From assembly GCF_001417775.1 (NCBI RefSeq), contig NZ_BBZJ01000036.1, positions 1 through 64,000 of the forward strand: DNA of 64,000 nucleotides, in the 5' to 3' direction. The first letter of the stretch is position 1; every line of letters begins with the position of its first letter. Origin of the DNA: Streptomyces sp. TP-A0356. Lineage in GTDB: Bacteria; Actinomycetota; Actinomycetes; Streptomycetales; Streptomycetaceae. Shown here in pieces: positions 1 to 7,370 of this stretch. Both the position numbers and the translations under genes were made by a program. A model generated the notes under the pieces. That model did no database searches. It was not told where the DNA came from and saw only the letters and a program-made list of their open reading frames with translations.

Positions 1-1240
1 CCAGGCGCCATCACGGTTCAGACCGCCCGAGCGGGCCGGTGCCATCCGCCCAGCAGGTCACCACGCGAGAGGCGAACCACCATGACGACCAGACAGCACA
101 GCACCTCCTCCAGCGCGGATCCTCCTGTTCGGGGTGAGGTCGTCCTGGGCGTGGACACGCACGGCGAGGTCCATGTCGCCGCCGTGGTGTCCTCGCTGGG
201 GAAGGTTCTGGGTACCGAGTCCTTTCCGGCGACGGCGGCCGGCTACCGCCGGCTGCTCGTCTGGGCCCGCAAGCGGGGGACGGTGCGTCGGGCCGGTGTG
301 GAGGGCACCGGCACCTTCGGCGCGGGCCTGTCCCGCTACCTGCTAGCGCAGCAGGTCGAGGTGTACGAAGTGAACCGCCCCGACCGCTCGGCCCGCCGGC
401 TGCTGGGGAAGTCGGATTCGCTCGACGCGCAGGCCGCCGCGCGGGCCGTGTTCAGTGGCCGCACCCGGGCCCGGGCCAAGTCCGGCGACGGTCCGGTGCA
501 CAGCGCCCGGATCTTCAAGCTCGCCAAGGACTCCGCGGTCAAGGCCCGTACCCAGGCGATCAACCAGCTCAAGGCCGTCCTGGTCATCGCCGATCCCGCC
601 CTGCGGGAACGACTGTCCAGCCTGGGCAACCGCGAGCTGTTCCGCACCTGCGCACGCCTCGGCCCACCCGACGGTGGGGAAGACGAGGACGCGGTGACCC
701 AAGCCACCCACCTGACGTTGCGCATGCTCGCCGAGCGCATCGAGCAGCTCACCGCTCAGATCGACGAGCTGAACCAACGCCTGACCCGGCTCGTCGAACG
801 CCACGCCCCGCAACTGCTCGCGCCAGTGGGCATCGGCCCGGACAGCGCCGTCACTCTCCTGATCACCATGGGAGACAATCCCGAGCGACTGAACACTGAG
901 GCGTCCTTTGCTGCCCTTTGCGGAGTCAGCCCCATCGAGTACTCCTCCGGCCGGCGGAGCACGCGCCGGCTCAACCACGGCGGCGACCGCCGGGCGAACG
1001 CGGCCCTGCACCGCATCGTGTTCACCCGGCTGCGCCACGACCCCCGCACCCAGGCGTACTACGAACGCCGCACCCAGGAAGGCAAGACCCGACGCGAGAT
1101 CATCCGATGCCTCAAGCGATATGCCGCCCGAGAGGTCTTCAACCTGGTCAGAGCGGTATCCATCGATCCCCCGTTATAGGGGCGTCCTTCGACGAGGAGC
1201 CCGACAGTGTGGCCCGTCGGGGGCTTCTGAGTAGGTGGGT
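1..1240 (+). mobile_element. IS110-family insertion sequence, approximate extent
   Basis: The element is defined by the IS110-type transposase it carries. The 81 bases before the gene hold small GC-rich dyads and may be part of the left end; in IS110 elements the non-coding end encodes the bridge RNA. No terminal inverted repeats are visible, as expected for the family. The right end is placed just before a decayed excisionase sequence and is a guess; the left end may lie outside the window. Confidence 0.5.
82..1179 (+). CDS. IS110-family transposase (DEDD recombinase)
   Basis: This is an RNA-guided DEDD transposase/recombinase of the IS110 family, 365 residues, a normal full length. The N-terminal RuvC-like domain shows D25 in GVDTH, E74 in GVEGTG and D112/D115 in SDSLDAQAAAR, which fit the four acidic residues. 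The C-terminal Tnp domain (about residues 245-330) carries CGVSPIEYSSGRR with the conserved serine near 288. The start is the ATG at 82, preceded by GAGAGGCGAACCACC. The gene looks intact, so the element could still be active. Next to it lies a broken excisionase gene, suggesting that this edge of the island has been rearranged. Confidence 0.9.
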   Translation: MTTRQHSTSSSADPPVRGEVVLGVDTHGEVHVAAVVSSLGKVLGTESFPATAAGYRRLLVWARKRGTVRRAGVEGTGTFGAGLSRYLLAQQVEVYEVNRPDRSARRLLGKSDSLDAQAAARAVFSGRTRARAKSGDGPVHSARIFKLAKDSAVKARTQAINQLKAVLVIADPALRERLSSLGNRELFRTCARLGPPDGGEDEDAVTQATHLTLRMLAERIEQLTAQIDELNQRLTRLVERHAPQLLAPVGIGPDSAVTLLITMGDNPERLNTEASFAALCGVSPIEYSSGRRSTRRLNHGGDRRANAALHRIVFTRLRHDPRTQAYYERRTQEGKTRREIIRCLKRYAAREVFNLVRAVSIDPPL

Positions 1241-1400
1241 TTGAGTGCCCGTCGTGGGCGCCATTGCACTCGGGTTCTCCTCCCACGAGTACCCGAAGCA
1301 CCGACGTGGCGACGACACGACTCTCACGACTGGTGTGCAGCATGCAGCCGGAACTCTTCGCGGTCGACCAGGGCGTATCCTTCGCTCCCGCAAAGTTCAA
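1236..1400 (-). pseudogene. decayed excisionase-like (Xis) gene fragment
   Basis: Read on the minus strand in two frames, this stretch gives YALVDREEFRLHA and then RVVATSVLRVLVGGEPECNG. These align with the intact small helix-turn-helix gene at 16623-16886 (YDLVRRGEFPCRV, RVVTASLLRVLESGEPEYNG). The DNA is also visibly similar (1245-1330 against 16626-16710). A frameshift splits the copy, the stop codon is lost and the N-terminal half is missing, so it is a remnant. It suggests a second, older integrative element here, possibly disrupted by the IS110 insertion. The homology between the two copies is seen directly; the Xis function is family knowledge. Confidence 0.65.
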
Positions 1401-1736
1401 CGCCTATGTGGGGTATCTGCCGGTCTCCTCGCCACCCTGGACACGGTCTTGAGACCAAGGACGATTCTTCATCGCCACGTACCGGGCCGCCACCGAGGTC
1501 CTGTTCACCGAGGTCAGCCGGACCATCGAGGCCACCGAGCTCAGCGACGGCCTCCGCGGCGGCCCGGGCGCTGGTGGTCGAGTCGGTCGCCTGCCCGACG
1601 ATCCGCAAGGTACGGGTTGAGTGCCTCACGGCATGGTCCCAGCTGATGGCAGCGCTGGAGGCCCAGCGCTGCCCCAACCGGCCGGTGCCGCCGATGGCCG
1701 GTACGCGGCGGAGCGCAGGGCCGACAGTGAGCGCCA
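1401..1736. other. no intact gene; coding debris
   Basis: Short stretches read like protein on the plus strand (for example TYRAATEVLFTEVSRTIEAT around 1480-1545) but break after about 30 codons and resume in another frame. No start, family motif or complete frame is convincing. This is probably decayed coding sequence between the excisionase remnant and the next gene. Confidence 0.4.
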
Positions 1737-1907
1737 CTACTCGTTTCCGCCGCCACGCGTCCCTTCGCCGTTGATCTGCTCCTCGAACTGTTGGAGGGCA
1801 GCGGCGAACGTCTTCCTTCTGGACGCCGGGTCCTTGAGCCGGGTCTTGTCCGTCAGGCTCGTACGGCGGTGCCGCAGTCCCACCCGGATGAGTGTTGTTC
1901 CGTCCAT
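1737..1907 (-). CDS. small basic hypothetical protein
   Basis: A 56-residue protein, rich in Arg, Lys and Thr, that I do not recognise. The ATG at 1907 has a good ribosome-binding site (CAGAAGAAGG about 7 bases upstream). It follows the gene ending at 1973 in the same direction, with a 65-bp gap, so the two may be co-transcribed. The sequence suggests a helical, charged protein (ASRRKTFAAALQQFEEQI). No transmembrane segment or motif is visible, and a longer in-frame start is possible. Confidence 0.45.
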   Translation of the reverse strand: MDGTTLIRVGLRHRRTSLTDKTRLKDPASRRKTFAAALQQFEEQINGEGTRGGGNE

Positions 1908-1972
1908 GGTCCGGCCTTCTTCTGCGGGGCAGTGCCTTCGGTCGGGCGCGCTGGTGTGGGGATGCTCGGTCG

Positions 1973-2785
1973 TCAGCGATGGCAGGTGGCCCGCTCTTTG
2001 AAGAGGTCGAAGCCGCGCTGCATCATCGCGACCGTTCGATCCGTGGCCCAGAACAGCACCTTGGGGGAGCTGGTGATCTGAGTGAGGTTCACGCGGCCCT
2101 GGGTGTCCACGACGTTCCGCTCCAGGATGCTGAGGGTGCCGTAGACGTCGCCGTGTGCCAGGGAACTGCAGCTGCTCCACACGACCTCGGCTTCGCCGGA
2201 GCCCATGGGGGTCAGGGCGCCGGCGTCCCGCACGATCTCCGAGTAAGTCGCAGGCTTGAGCGCCTTCTTGGCGTCGGCCGGGTCCGTTCCCGCCTTGACG
2301 ACGAGGTCTGTCAGCTGCTGCATCCGCACGTCCAACGGTCGCCTGGGCTGTTGCTGGAGGAGCACGTTCATGCGGTCGGAGTTCTTGTGCTCGCCGGCCT
2401 GCATGCACAGCCGCCGTTGTATGCGTTCGAGGCGCTGGGCGGGGCCGAGCATCCACACGGCGCGGGCGCTGTTCTCGAAGGCTCCGCGCAGCAACGAGTA
2501 CTGCCCGTGGGTGTGGAGCGTGATCGACACCGAGTTGTCCTGCGGATCGTTCGCGAACGTGGAGCGGAAGCAGTGGAGGTGGTCGACGGCAACGCTCAGG
2601 GCGTTCCAGGCGTTGTGAGACACCTGGTAGGGGTCGGTCTTGGCGTCGTCCCCGGCGAGGGCGCTGCCTGGCTGGACCTGCCACTGCTTGGAATCGGACT
2701 GGGTGAGGCTCTCGTACGGCCTGGCGCTGTCCAGCAGTGCCAGGATCCGTCTGAGGTATTGATCTTCCTCAGTCGTGGTTGTCAC
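1973..2785 (-). CDS. hypothetical protein, 270 aa
   Basis: An intact 270-residue soluble protein with normal Streptomyces codon use. The N-terminus (TTTTEEDQYLRRILALLDS) is helical. The middle (SITLHTHGQYSLLRGAFENS) and the C-terminal WSSCSSLAHGDVYGTLS resemble helical proteins annotated only as hypothetical in actinomycetes. The conserved-looking His and Arg residues in helices (HTHGQ, RAVWMLGP, LAHGD) might form an active site, but I cannot assign one. It is probably transcribed with the small basic gene downstream. The start is the ATG at 2785. Confidence 0.7.
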   Translation of the reverse strand: MTTTTEEDQYLRRILALLDSARPYESLTQSDSKQWQVQPGSALAGDDAKTDPYQVSHNAWNALSVAVDHLHCFRSTFANDPQDNSVSITLHTHGQYSLLRGAFENSARAVWMLGPAQRLERIQRRLCMQAGEHKNSDRMNVLLQQQPRRPLDVRMQQLTDLVVKAGTDPADAKKALKPATYSEIVRDAGALTPMGSGEAEVVWSSCSSLAHGDVYGTLSILERNVVDTQGRVNLTQITSSPKVLFWATDRTVAMMQRGFDLFKERATCHR

Positions 2786-2866
2786 GGCTTGAGCGTATGG
2801 GGGAAGGTCATGCCGGGGCGCGGCATTTACGCATCTCTCGGAATCGTCCAGTCGGACTGCCCGTGG

Positions 2867-3550
2867 TCAGTGTTGTGCCGGGACGCCGAGGTCGTCGAGG
2901 AGCCCGCGGACGCGGCGTTCGATGCCGTCGCGGATGGGCCGGACGTCGGCGACTGTCTTGCCCGCCGGGTCGTCCAGGGTCCAGTCGAGGTAGCGCTTGC
3001 CGGGGAAGACCGGGCAGGCGTCGCCGCAGCCCATGCTGACGACGACGTCGGCGGCGCGGACGATCTCGTCGGTCCAGGGCTTGGCGAACTCGCGAGAGAT
3101 GTCGATGCTGCGCTCGCTCATGGCGGCGATGGGCGACGGGTTGACCTCGAAGCCGGGTTCGGAGCCGGCCGACCAGGCGACGGCGCCATCGCCGGCGAGG
3201 TGCTGGAAGAAGCCCATGGCCATCTGGCTGCGGCCGGCGTTGTGGACGCAGAGGAAGAGCACGACGGGCTTGCTGCCGTCGATGGAGTGGCCCTCGACCT
3301 TGGCCAGGGCGCGCAGGCGCTGGCGGGCGAACCGTTCGGCGATGTGCGGGAGGAAGTTGGGGATGGTGCTCCGGCCGGCGAACTGGTCGTAGCTGGTGTG
3401 CAGGAACCGCTCGATCGTCTCCTGGCCGAAGACGCCGTCGAACTCCCGGCTCAGGTGGCTATCCCGGCCTGTTCGCCGCGCTCGCACTGGTCTCCGCCGC
3501 AGCGGCCCTCCTCGCGCTGGGCAGCAGACGAAGGTCACTGAATTGGGCAA
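2867..3550 (-). CDS. arsC: ArsC arsenate reductase, LMW-phosphatase type, rearranged 5' end
   Basis: A thioredoxin-coupled arsenate reductase, reducing arsenate to arsenite, related to low-molecular-weight tyrosine phosphatases. The P-loop CVHNAGRS (C101 to R107) and two further cysteines at about 175 and 179 (MGCGDACP) give the expected redox triad. Before the catalytic domain lies the helical domain usual in actinomycete homologues (EFDGVFGQETIERFLHTSYD). The first 33 residues are unlike the family and very Arg/Pro rich. On the other strand this 5' segment reads as a hydrophobic transporter tail, so the original N-terminus has probably been replaced by rearrangement. Whether the gene is still expressed is unclear; no arsR or arsB accompanies it. 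Confidence 0.8.
   Translation of the reverse strand: MPNSVTFVCCPARGGPLRRRPVRARRTGRDSHLSREFDGVFGQETIERFLHTSYDQFAGRSTIPNFLPHIAERFARQRLRALAKVEGHSIDGSKPVVLFLCVHNAGRSQMAMGFFQHLAGDGAVAWSAGSEPGFEVNPSPIAAMSERSIDISREFAKPWTDEIVRAADVVVSMGCGDACPVFPGKRYLDWTLDDPAGKTVADVRPIRDGIERRVRGLLDDLGVPAQH
3456..3536 (+). pseudogene. possible 3' remnant of a membrane transporter gene
   Basis: On the plus strand, opposite the aberrant ArsC N-terminus, the frame reads YPGLFAALALVSAAAALLAL followed by GSRRRSLN. A hydrophobic helix with a basic tail is typical of the C-terminus of an MFS-type permease. Only this last helix is present, and the expected stop is not in frame. The call is an inference from composition. Confidence 0.3.
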
Positions 3551-3664
3551 CGTCTCGCGGTCAGGCCCGGGCTTCCTGGATGTCTACCGGCGCTCACTTG
3601 CAGCAATCGCAGCCTGGGAGGCAGCCACACTCCCCGTCCGCCTCAGTGTCGATGGTCTGTACCG
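3541..3664 (-). other. fragment with cysteine-rich C-terminal reading
   Basis: On the minus strand a frame entering from the transposase remnant ends VQTIDTEADGECGCLPGCDC then CK and a stop at 3594. Six cysteines in the last dozen residues suggest the metal-binding tail of a heavy-metal protein, which would fit the neighbouring arsenate reductase. No start codon or upstream domain remains, so it is probably a fused leftover and not a gene. Confidence 0.25.
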
Positions 3665-4184
3665 CCTGTCCGAGTGCGCGACGACCAGCACTCCGTCCAG
3701 GTCCACGGTCACCGCCCGTCGGCGTCCGGAATGCAATCTGCAGCTAACTCCCTGACGTGGCTGCGCACTTTGGCCCGGGTCGCGCGGATCGCGGTCAGCG
3801 CCTTCCCGCCGACGGTGGCGAGGGTGTCGGTCAGGCGGGAGACCGTCGGGTCGGAGGCCACCGGTCCGAACACGGCCGGCTCAGACCACAGCAGTGCGAA
3901 GTCGGCGAGGCAGTCCCGCCGAGCGCGACCGCCAGCGCGAGGTCCAGGAGGACCTTGCCCGGATGGTGGACGGCCCGGGGCTTGCGCCAGGGGGTGAGCG
4001 CTGCGGAGATGGCCCGGTCAAGGCCGATCTTGCGGGCCGTTTCGACCAGCAGGACCGAACCGGCCTGCGAGACCACGGCTCGGCCGTCGTCCCGGACACG
4101 GACATGTGGGTAGGCCCCGGTAGGCTGCTTCACCTGGAAAGTGCTTCCGACAGGGGCGGGAACAAGGACCTCAGCAATCATCAT
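3665..4184 (-). pseudogene. IS1380-family transposase, truncated and frameshifted
   Basis: The N-terminal part of an IS1380-type transposase can be followed through three frames: AVVSQAGSVLLVETARKIGL and KPRAVHHPGKVLLDLALAVA, then (shifted) LADFALLWSEPAVFGPVASD, then (shifted again) VTVDLDGVLVVAHSD. The last block is the conserved DLDG catalytic region; the sequence breaks off right after it. The shifts lie near 3915 and 3725. This is a dead fragment marking insertion and deletion at the left edge of the island. Confidence 0.75.
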
Positions 4185-4255
4185 TCTCGCTGGTCAGAGG
4201 AACTTTTCGCCTACCTGACCGCCCGTGGGACAGCTCGCTTCATCAAAGCGCGAGG

Positions 4256-5275
4256 CTAACGCAGCACGTCTACGAGGGCCTCGCACAGAGCCTTGGCGTC
4301 GTCGAGGGCTCGGCGGCACATGTCCTCGGTGAGGACGAGGCGTTGGCCGGTCCGTGCAGGTGAACTGGGCACCCGGCTCAGGTACTTCGCGTCCACGATG
4401 CCGTCGTTGTGCGTGAAGACGTGCCGGGCGGCCCAGGTTTCGAGGAGGCGCTGCCATGTCTGTGGGCCGAGGGTGGTCCGCAGGTCGGGGAAGCCGGCGT
4501 TGACGATTAGGTCGGCCATGGGGTCGAGGCGCTGGAAGATGGCCCCTTTGCCGTTCAGAAGGGTGTCCGCGGTCGGTACGGCCGTGTGGAAGAGGGAGGA
4601 AGCCAGGGCTTCCACCACTCCGACCACGTTCTCGACGGTGTCGACCCAGTTGCGTGTGAACACCCCCTGCTCTCGGAGCAGCGCCTTTGTCTCAGAGGGC
4701 AGAGCTTCCAATGCGTCAAGGCGGGCGGTGTCGGCCTGGAGCGAGTCGAAGGCGACCGACGAGGCCGGGAGCTGCCCACACACGGGGCAGTACCGGTGTT
4801 CGCTGAAGACCGCGTAGTCGGTGTAGCAGCTGGAGCACGAGCGCACGCGGACCAACTGCTCCTCATCGATCCCGGGCAGCGAGCGGGGAGCGAAGGGCTG
4901 CGGTTCGTATGAGAAGGAGATGCCGCCGCGTCGCGGGCCACGGGACAGCCCCCTGAACTTCTTCTCCAACTCGCGGAGGATGAACTGCTGACCGAAGTCG
5001 CTCACGGCCTGCCGGGCGCGGTTGAGTTGCTGCTCGGTCAGGAACTCCGAGTGGTCCGCTTGGTGGCCGCAGTAGACGCACCACAGGGTGAGGTCGTCAG
5101 GTAGTGCCCCGTACTGTCGGCCGTCCATGCGGAAGACCAATGAGCACTCTGGACACTGACGGCCGAGGAACCCTTGACCGTCGGAGGGCATGCTGACCCG
5201 CATCGTGAACGAGTCGCCCTGGTGCCCGACGAGTTCCACGCCGTCGGCCATTCTGTATCTGCGGTTGTCGCGCAT
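4256..5275 (-). CDS. Zn-ribbon protein with a HEPN-like C-terminal motif
   Basis: A 339-residue protein using the ATG at 5275 (GAGGGGAAC upstream); an earlier in-frame ATG at 5428 would add 51 residues of poor composition, and ATG 5251 is a third choice. Two zinc ribbons are visible: CPEC...CVYCGH at about residues 40-75 and CSSC...CPVCG at about 145-165. The C-terminal third is helical and contains RHVFTHNDGIVD near residue 284, which matches the RxxxxH signature of HEPN ribonucleases/toxins and their relatives. I infer a stress- or phage-triggered HEPN-type effector, but no characterised family is recognised. It lies just downstream of the ubiquitin-like operon on the same strand, at the start of the defence cluster. 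Confidence 0.6.
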   Translation of the reverse strand: MRDNRRYRMADGVELVGHQGDSFTMRVSMPSDGQGFLGRQCPECSLVFRMDGRQYGALPDDLTLWCVYCGHQADHSEFLTEQQLNRARQAVSDFGQQFILRELEKKFRGLSRGPRRGGISFSYEPQPFAPRSLPGIDEEQLVRVRSCSSCYTDYAVFSEHRYCPVCGQLPASSVAFDSLQADTARLDALEALPSETKALLREQGVFTRNWVDTVENVVGVVEALASSLFHTAVPTADTLLNGKGAIFQRLDPMADLIVNAGFPDLRTTLGPQTWQRLLETWAARHVFTHNDGIVDAKYLSRVPSSPARTGQRLVLTEDMCRRALDDAKALCEALVDVLR

Positions 5276-5381
5276 GAGTCGATTGTTCCCCTCGGCACTG
5301 ACAATGCCGTGTTGCTGTGCGACGCCTCGATGGCGGCGGTCAGCGGTGGCAGGTGGACTGCCCGACACCCGAACCGCTCGG

Positions 5382-5810
5382 CTACCGGGGCTTGCGCTTC
5401 CGCAGGGCAGCCCACCAGCTGGAGGCAAGGCACGAGGCCGCGGCGGACTGGGCTGACACGGGGGGTTTTGTACGGCGCGCTGGCTGGTTGGTTGCGCGCG
5501 ACGCAGCGCGGCTGGCCGAGATCTCCTCTTCGGTCCACTGTCTGGCCCAGATGACGGAGTTGTTGTGGATCCAGTAGTGGGACTTGCAGGGGAAGCTCCA
5601 GTTTCCGATGGAGGGGTGCAGGGAGACCGATACCCCGTCGAGGGTTAGCTTCCATTCTCGGGGTGCGAGGGGGGTGACGACCTCGTACCCGCAGCCGCAG
5701 CAGCACAGGTGGGCGACCAGAGCGTGGGGGATGGAGATGTACACCACGTCCTGGGTCAGTTTCTCCGGGAAGTGGTCGGTGAACATGTGTGTCAGTCGGA
5801 CGTCCGTCAC
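5382..5810 (-). CDS. DUF6527 protein of a ubiquitin-like conjugation operon
   Basis: The third gene of the operon, 142 residues. It has the DUF6527 signature: a CCCGCG motif near residue 38, then LHPSIGNWSFPCKSHYWIHN and NNSVIWARQW around 64-92. DUF6527 genes recur beside bacterial multiubiquitin/ThiF genes and are thought to be the deconjugating or processing partner; the conserved Cys, Ser and His residues would suit a peptidase or metal site, which is inference. The GTG start at 5810 overlaps the TGA stop of the E1 gene (GTGA), so translation is coupled. The C-terminal 45 residues are Ala/Ser/Arg-rich and probably disordered. Confidence 0.8.
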   Translation of the reverse strand: MTDVRLTHMFTDHFPEKLTQDVVYISIPHALVAHLCCCGCGYEVVTPLAPREWKLTLDGVSVSLHPSIGNWSFPCKSHYWIHNNSVIWARQWTEEEISASRAASRATNQPARRTKPPVSAQSAAASCLASSWWAALRKRKPR

Positions 5811-6991
5811 GTCGTGTCCTCGTTGGTGAGGATGTTCCCGTCAAGCTGGTAGACGCTGTGGTGTTCGTGCTCAAGGTCGGCGTAGAAGCCACAGAGCTTC
5901 TTCCACTTCACCACTGCGAGGGCGGCGTTGAGCGCGTTCAGATCGGCGATCTGGATATTGCGCGCGTACGCGTTGTGCTCGTCTCCGTCTACGAAGGGAA
6001 TCCGCTGCCGCTCGTGGATATGACTGCGCTGGCCAGGCACGCTGGTGGTTATACGCAGCAGTCCCGTCAGCGTGTCGTCGCCCTCGAGTATGCCCATACC
6101 CACGTCCACGAATGAGGCGCCGTACTCCTCGAGTTGCTCGACCAACAGGCGCTTTGCTGCTCCCTGGTCGAGCGCCAGGAACACGAAGTCCATCTCGCGC
6201 AACTCTTCGGCGCTCGTTTCATCCACGAACACCGGGCGCGGCACGATGCCGTACCGCATCTTCCCGTAAAGGGCGGCGTAGTAGTCGACCTTCAGCGGTG
6301 CGCCCTTTAGTTCCTCCGCGGAAGCCGCGCCGGGCGCCCGGAAGGCGTTGTGCTGAAGGAAGCGGTCACCGTCGAACAGATGGATTCGCGCGACCGGGGT
6401 CTTGGCGACCAAATCCAGGATGTAGGCGCCGGTGCCGCCCAGACCGACGATCGCCACATTCTCAATCGAGGCCAGACGCTGCGTGGTTGTTCCGATGCCG
6501 GCCCGGCTGGAGGCGGTGTCGGCGTAACGGAAGACGCAGTCCTGCGGTTCGCCGGGCACCACTCTGTACGTGCGCGCCGTTGCTTCGGGGTCCAGTTCCT
6601 GGGCAGGGGAGGACAGGATCGCCGCGTAAGCGGTCACCTTCTCGTAATAGTCTTTGTACACGCCCGTGCCGACCGGCTTGCTGGAGAACATGAAGGTCGT
6701 CCGCACACCAGCCAGCACCGAGTCGGACGGCCCGTTGATGAGTTGGTTGAGTGGCTGTCCCTTGTGGTCGCACGGGGTGTCGCCGCTGAAGTAGACCACG
6801 TGCGTGCTCGGGGCCTGGGTGATATCGCCGGCCAATGTCAGCTCGGACACGAGGATCCCGAACCGCACCGTGCGATCCCTGGCCACGTAAGGGACGTGGG
6901 TGACGATCAGGTGGCCGTCCTTCACCTCGACCTCGAAGCCCTCGTCTTGGAGGCGCTTCAGGTCGGGGCTACGACTTGTCAGTGGCGACAA
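5807..6991 (-). CDS. E2-E1 fusion: DUF6791-like domain plus ThiF adenylyltransferase
   Basis: A 394-residue enzyme predicted to adenylate the C-terminus of the neighbouring Ubl and pass it on. The C-terminal half is a ThiF/E1 fold: Gly-rich loop IVGLGGTGAYILDL (181-194), acidic nucleotide-contact FDGDRF (206-211) and FVFLALDQGAAK. The N-terminal half (about 1-165) matches the E2-like DUF6791 domain found fused to such E1s; C74 in FSGDTPCDHKG is the candidate thioester cysteine. The TTG start at 6991 overlaps the end of the Ubl gene by 23 bases. No CxxC zinc pair is seen, so the domain is a minimal E1. Confidence 0.85.
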   Translation of the reverse strand: MSPLTSRSPDLKRLQDEGFEVEVKDGHLIVTHVPYVARDRTVRFGILVSELTLAGDITQAPSTHVVYFSGDTPCDHKGQPLNQLINGPSDSVLAGVRTTFMFSSKPVGTGVYKDYYEKVTAYAAILSSPAQELDPEATARTYRVVPGEPQDCVFRYADTASSRAGIGTTTQRLASIENVAIVGLGGTGAYILDLVAKTPVARIHLFDGDRFLQHNAFRAPGAASAEELKGAPLKVDYYAALYGKMRYGIVPRPVFVDETSAEELREMDFVFLALDQGAAKRLLVEQLEEYGASFVDVGMGILEGDDTLTGLLRITTSVPGQRSHIHERQRIPFVDGDEHNAYARNIQIADLNALNAALAVVKWKKLCGFYADLEHEHHSVYQLDGNILTNEDTT

Positions 6992-7244
6992 CGGTGAACA
7001 CCGTCCCGTTCTTGATATCGACGCTGCCCCCGGCGGTCAGGGTGCCGTCGGCCGGCTTCTGGTGGGCGTGCCGGAAGCTCACCGTAATGAGGATGTTCGG
7101 GCCCGACGGGACCGGGTCGAAGGCCAGCTGGACCACCTCCTCAAAGGTCAGGGTGTCCTTGTGGACAGTCTTCTCGCGCGTGTTCACGAGGATCTTGTAC
7201 TCGCGCCGGTGTGCTGCGTCTGGGGCGGTGGCGATGTCAGGCAT
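6969..7244 (-). CDS. bacterial ubiquitin-like (multiubiquitin-type) protein
   Basis: A 91-residue single-domain Ubl, the first gene of the operon. The sequence EYKILVNTREKTVHKDTLTF, then EEVVQLAF, ILITVSFRHA and KNGTVFTVVATDKS follows the beta-grasp pattern of the Multi_ubiq family (two N-terminal strands, a helix, strands to the C-terminus). It ends TDKS and lacks a Gly-Gly tail, so maturation or a non-canonical C-terminal attachment is likely. The ATG at 7244 has GAGAGGATGCGGG upstream. Just beyond lies an operator-like inverted/direct repeat shared with the divergent regulatory genes. With the E2-E1 fusion and DUF6527 it makes a compact conjugation pathway. Confidence 0.85.
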   Translation of the reverse strand: MPDIATAPDAAHRREYKILVNTREKTVHKDTLTFEEVVQLAFDPVPSGPNILITVSFRHAHQKPADGTLTAGGSVDIKNGTVFTVVATDKS

Positions 7245-7257
7245 CCCGCATCCTCTC

Positions 7258-7287
7258 TACGGTTTCAGTGAAGACAGTGAAACCGTA
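7258..7287. promoter_or_regulatory. operator-like repeat upstream of the Ubl operon
   Basis: Ten-base arms TACGGTTTCA and TGAAACCGTA flank a 10-base centre. The minus strand also contains TTCACTG twice, exactly 10 bp apart (TTTCACTGTCTTCACTGAAA). Nearly the same sequence occurs at 8234-8254. It lies 14 bp before the Ubl start and about 84 bp before the divergent gene, so one regulator could control both. Confidence 0.6.
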
Positions 7288-7370
7288 TCACGGGTCACCA
7301 GCGACACACGCGACACGCCCAAACGGGTGACGCTCTTACCGAGGTGGCCGTCCTGGCATCCTGATATGCC

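Noticed and set aside
1892..3541. A 549-codon open frame on the plus strand
   Set aside because: It is antisense to two minus-strand genes, including the recognisable ArsC; its composition is that of a shadow frame.
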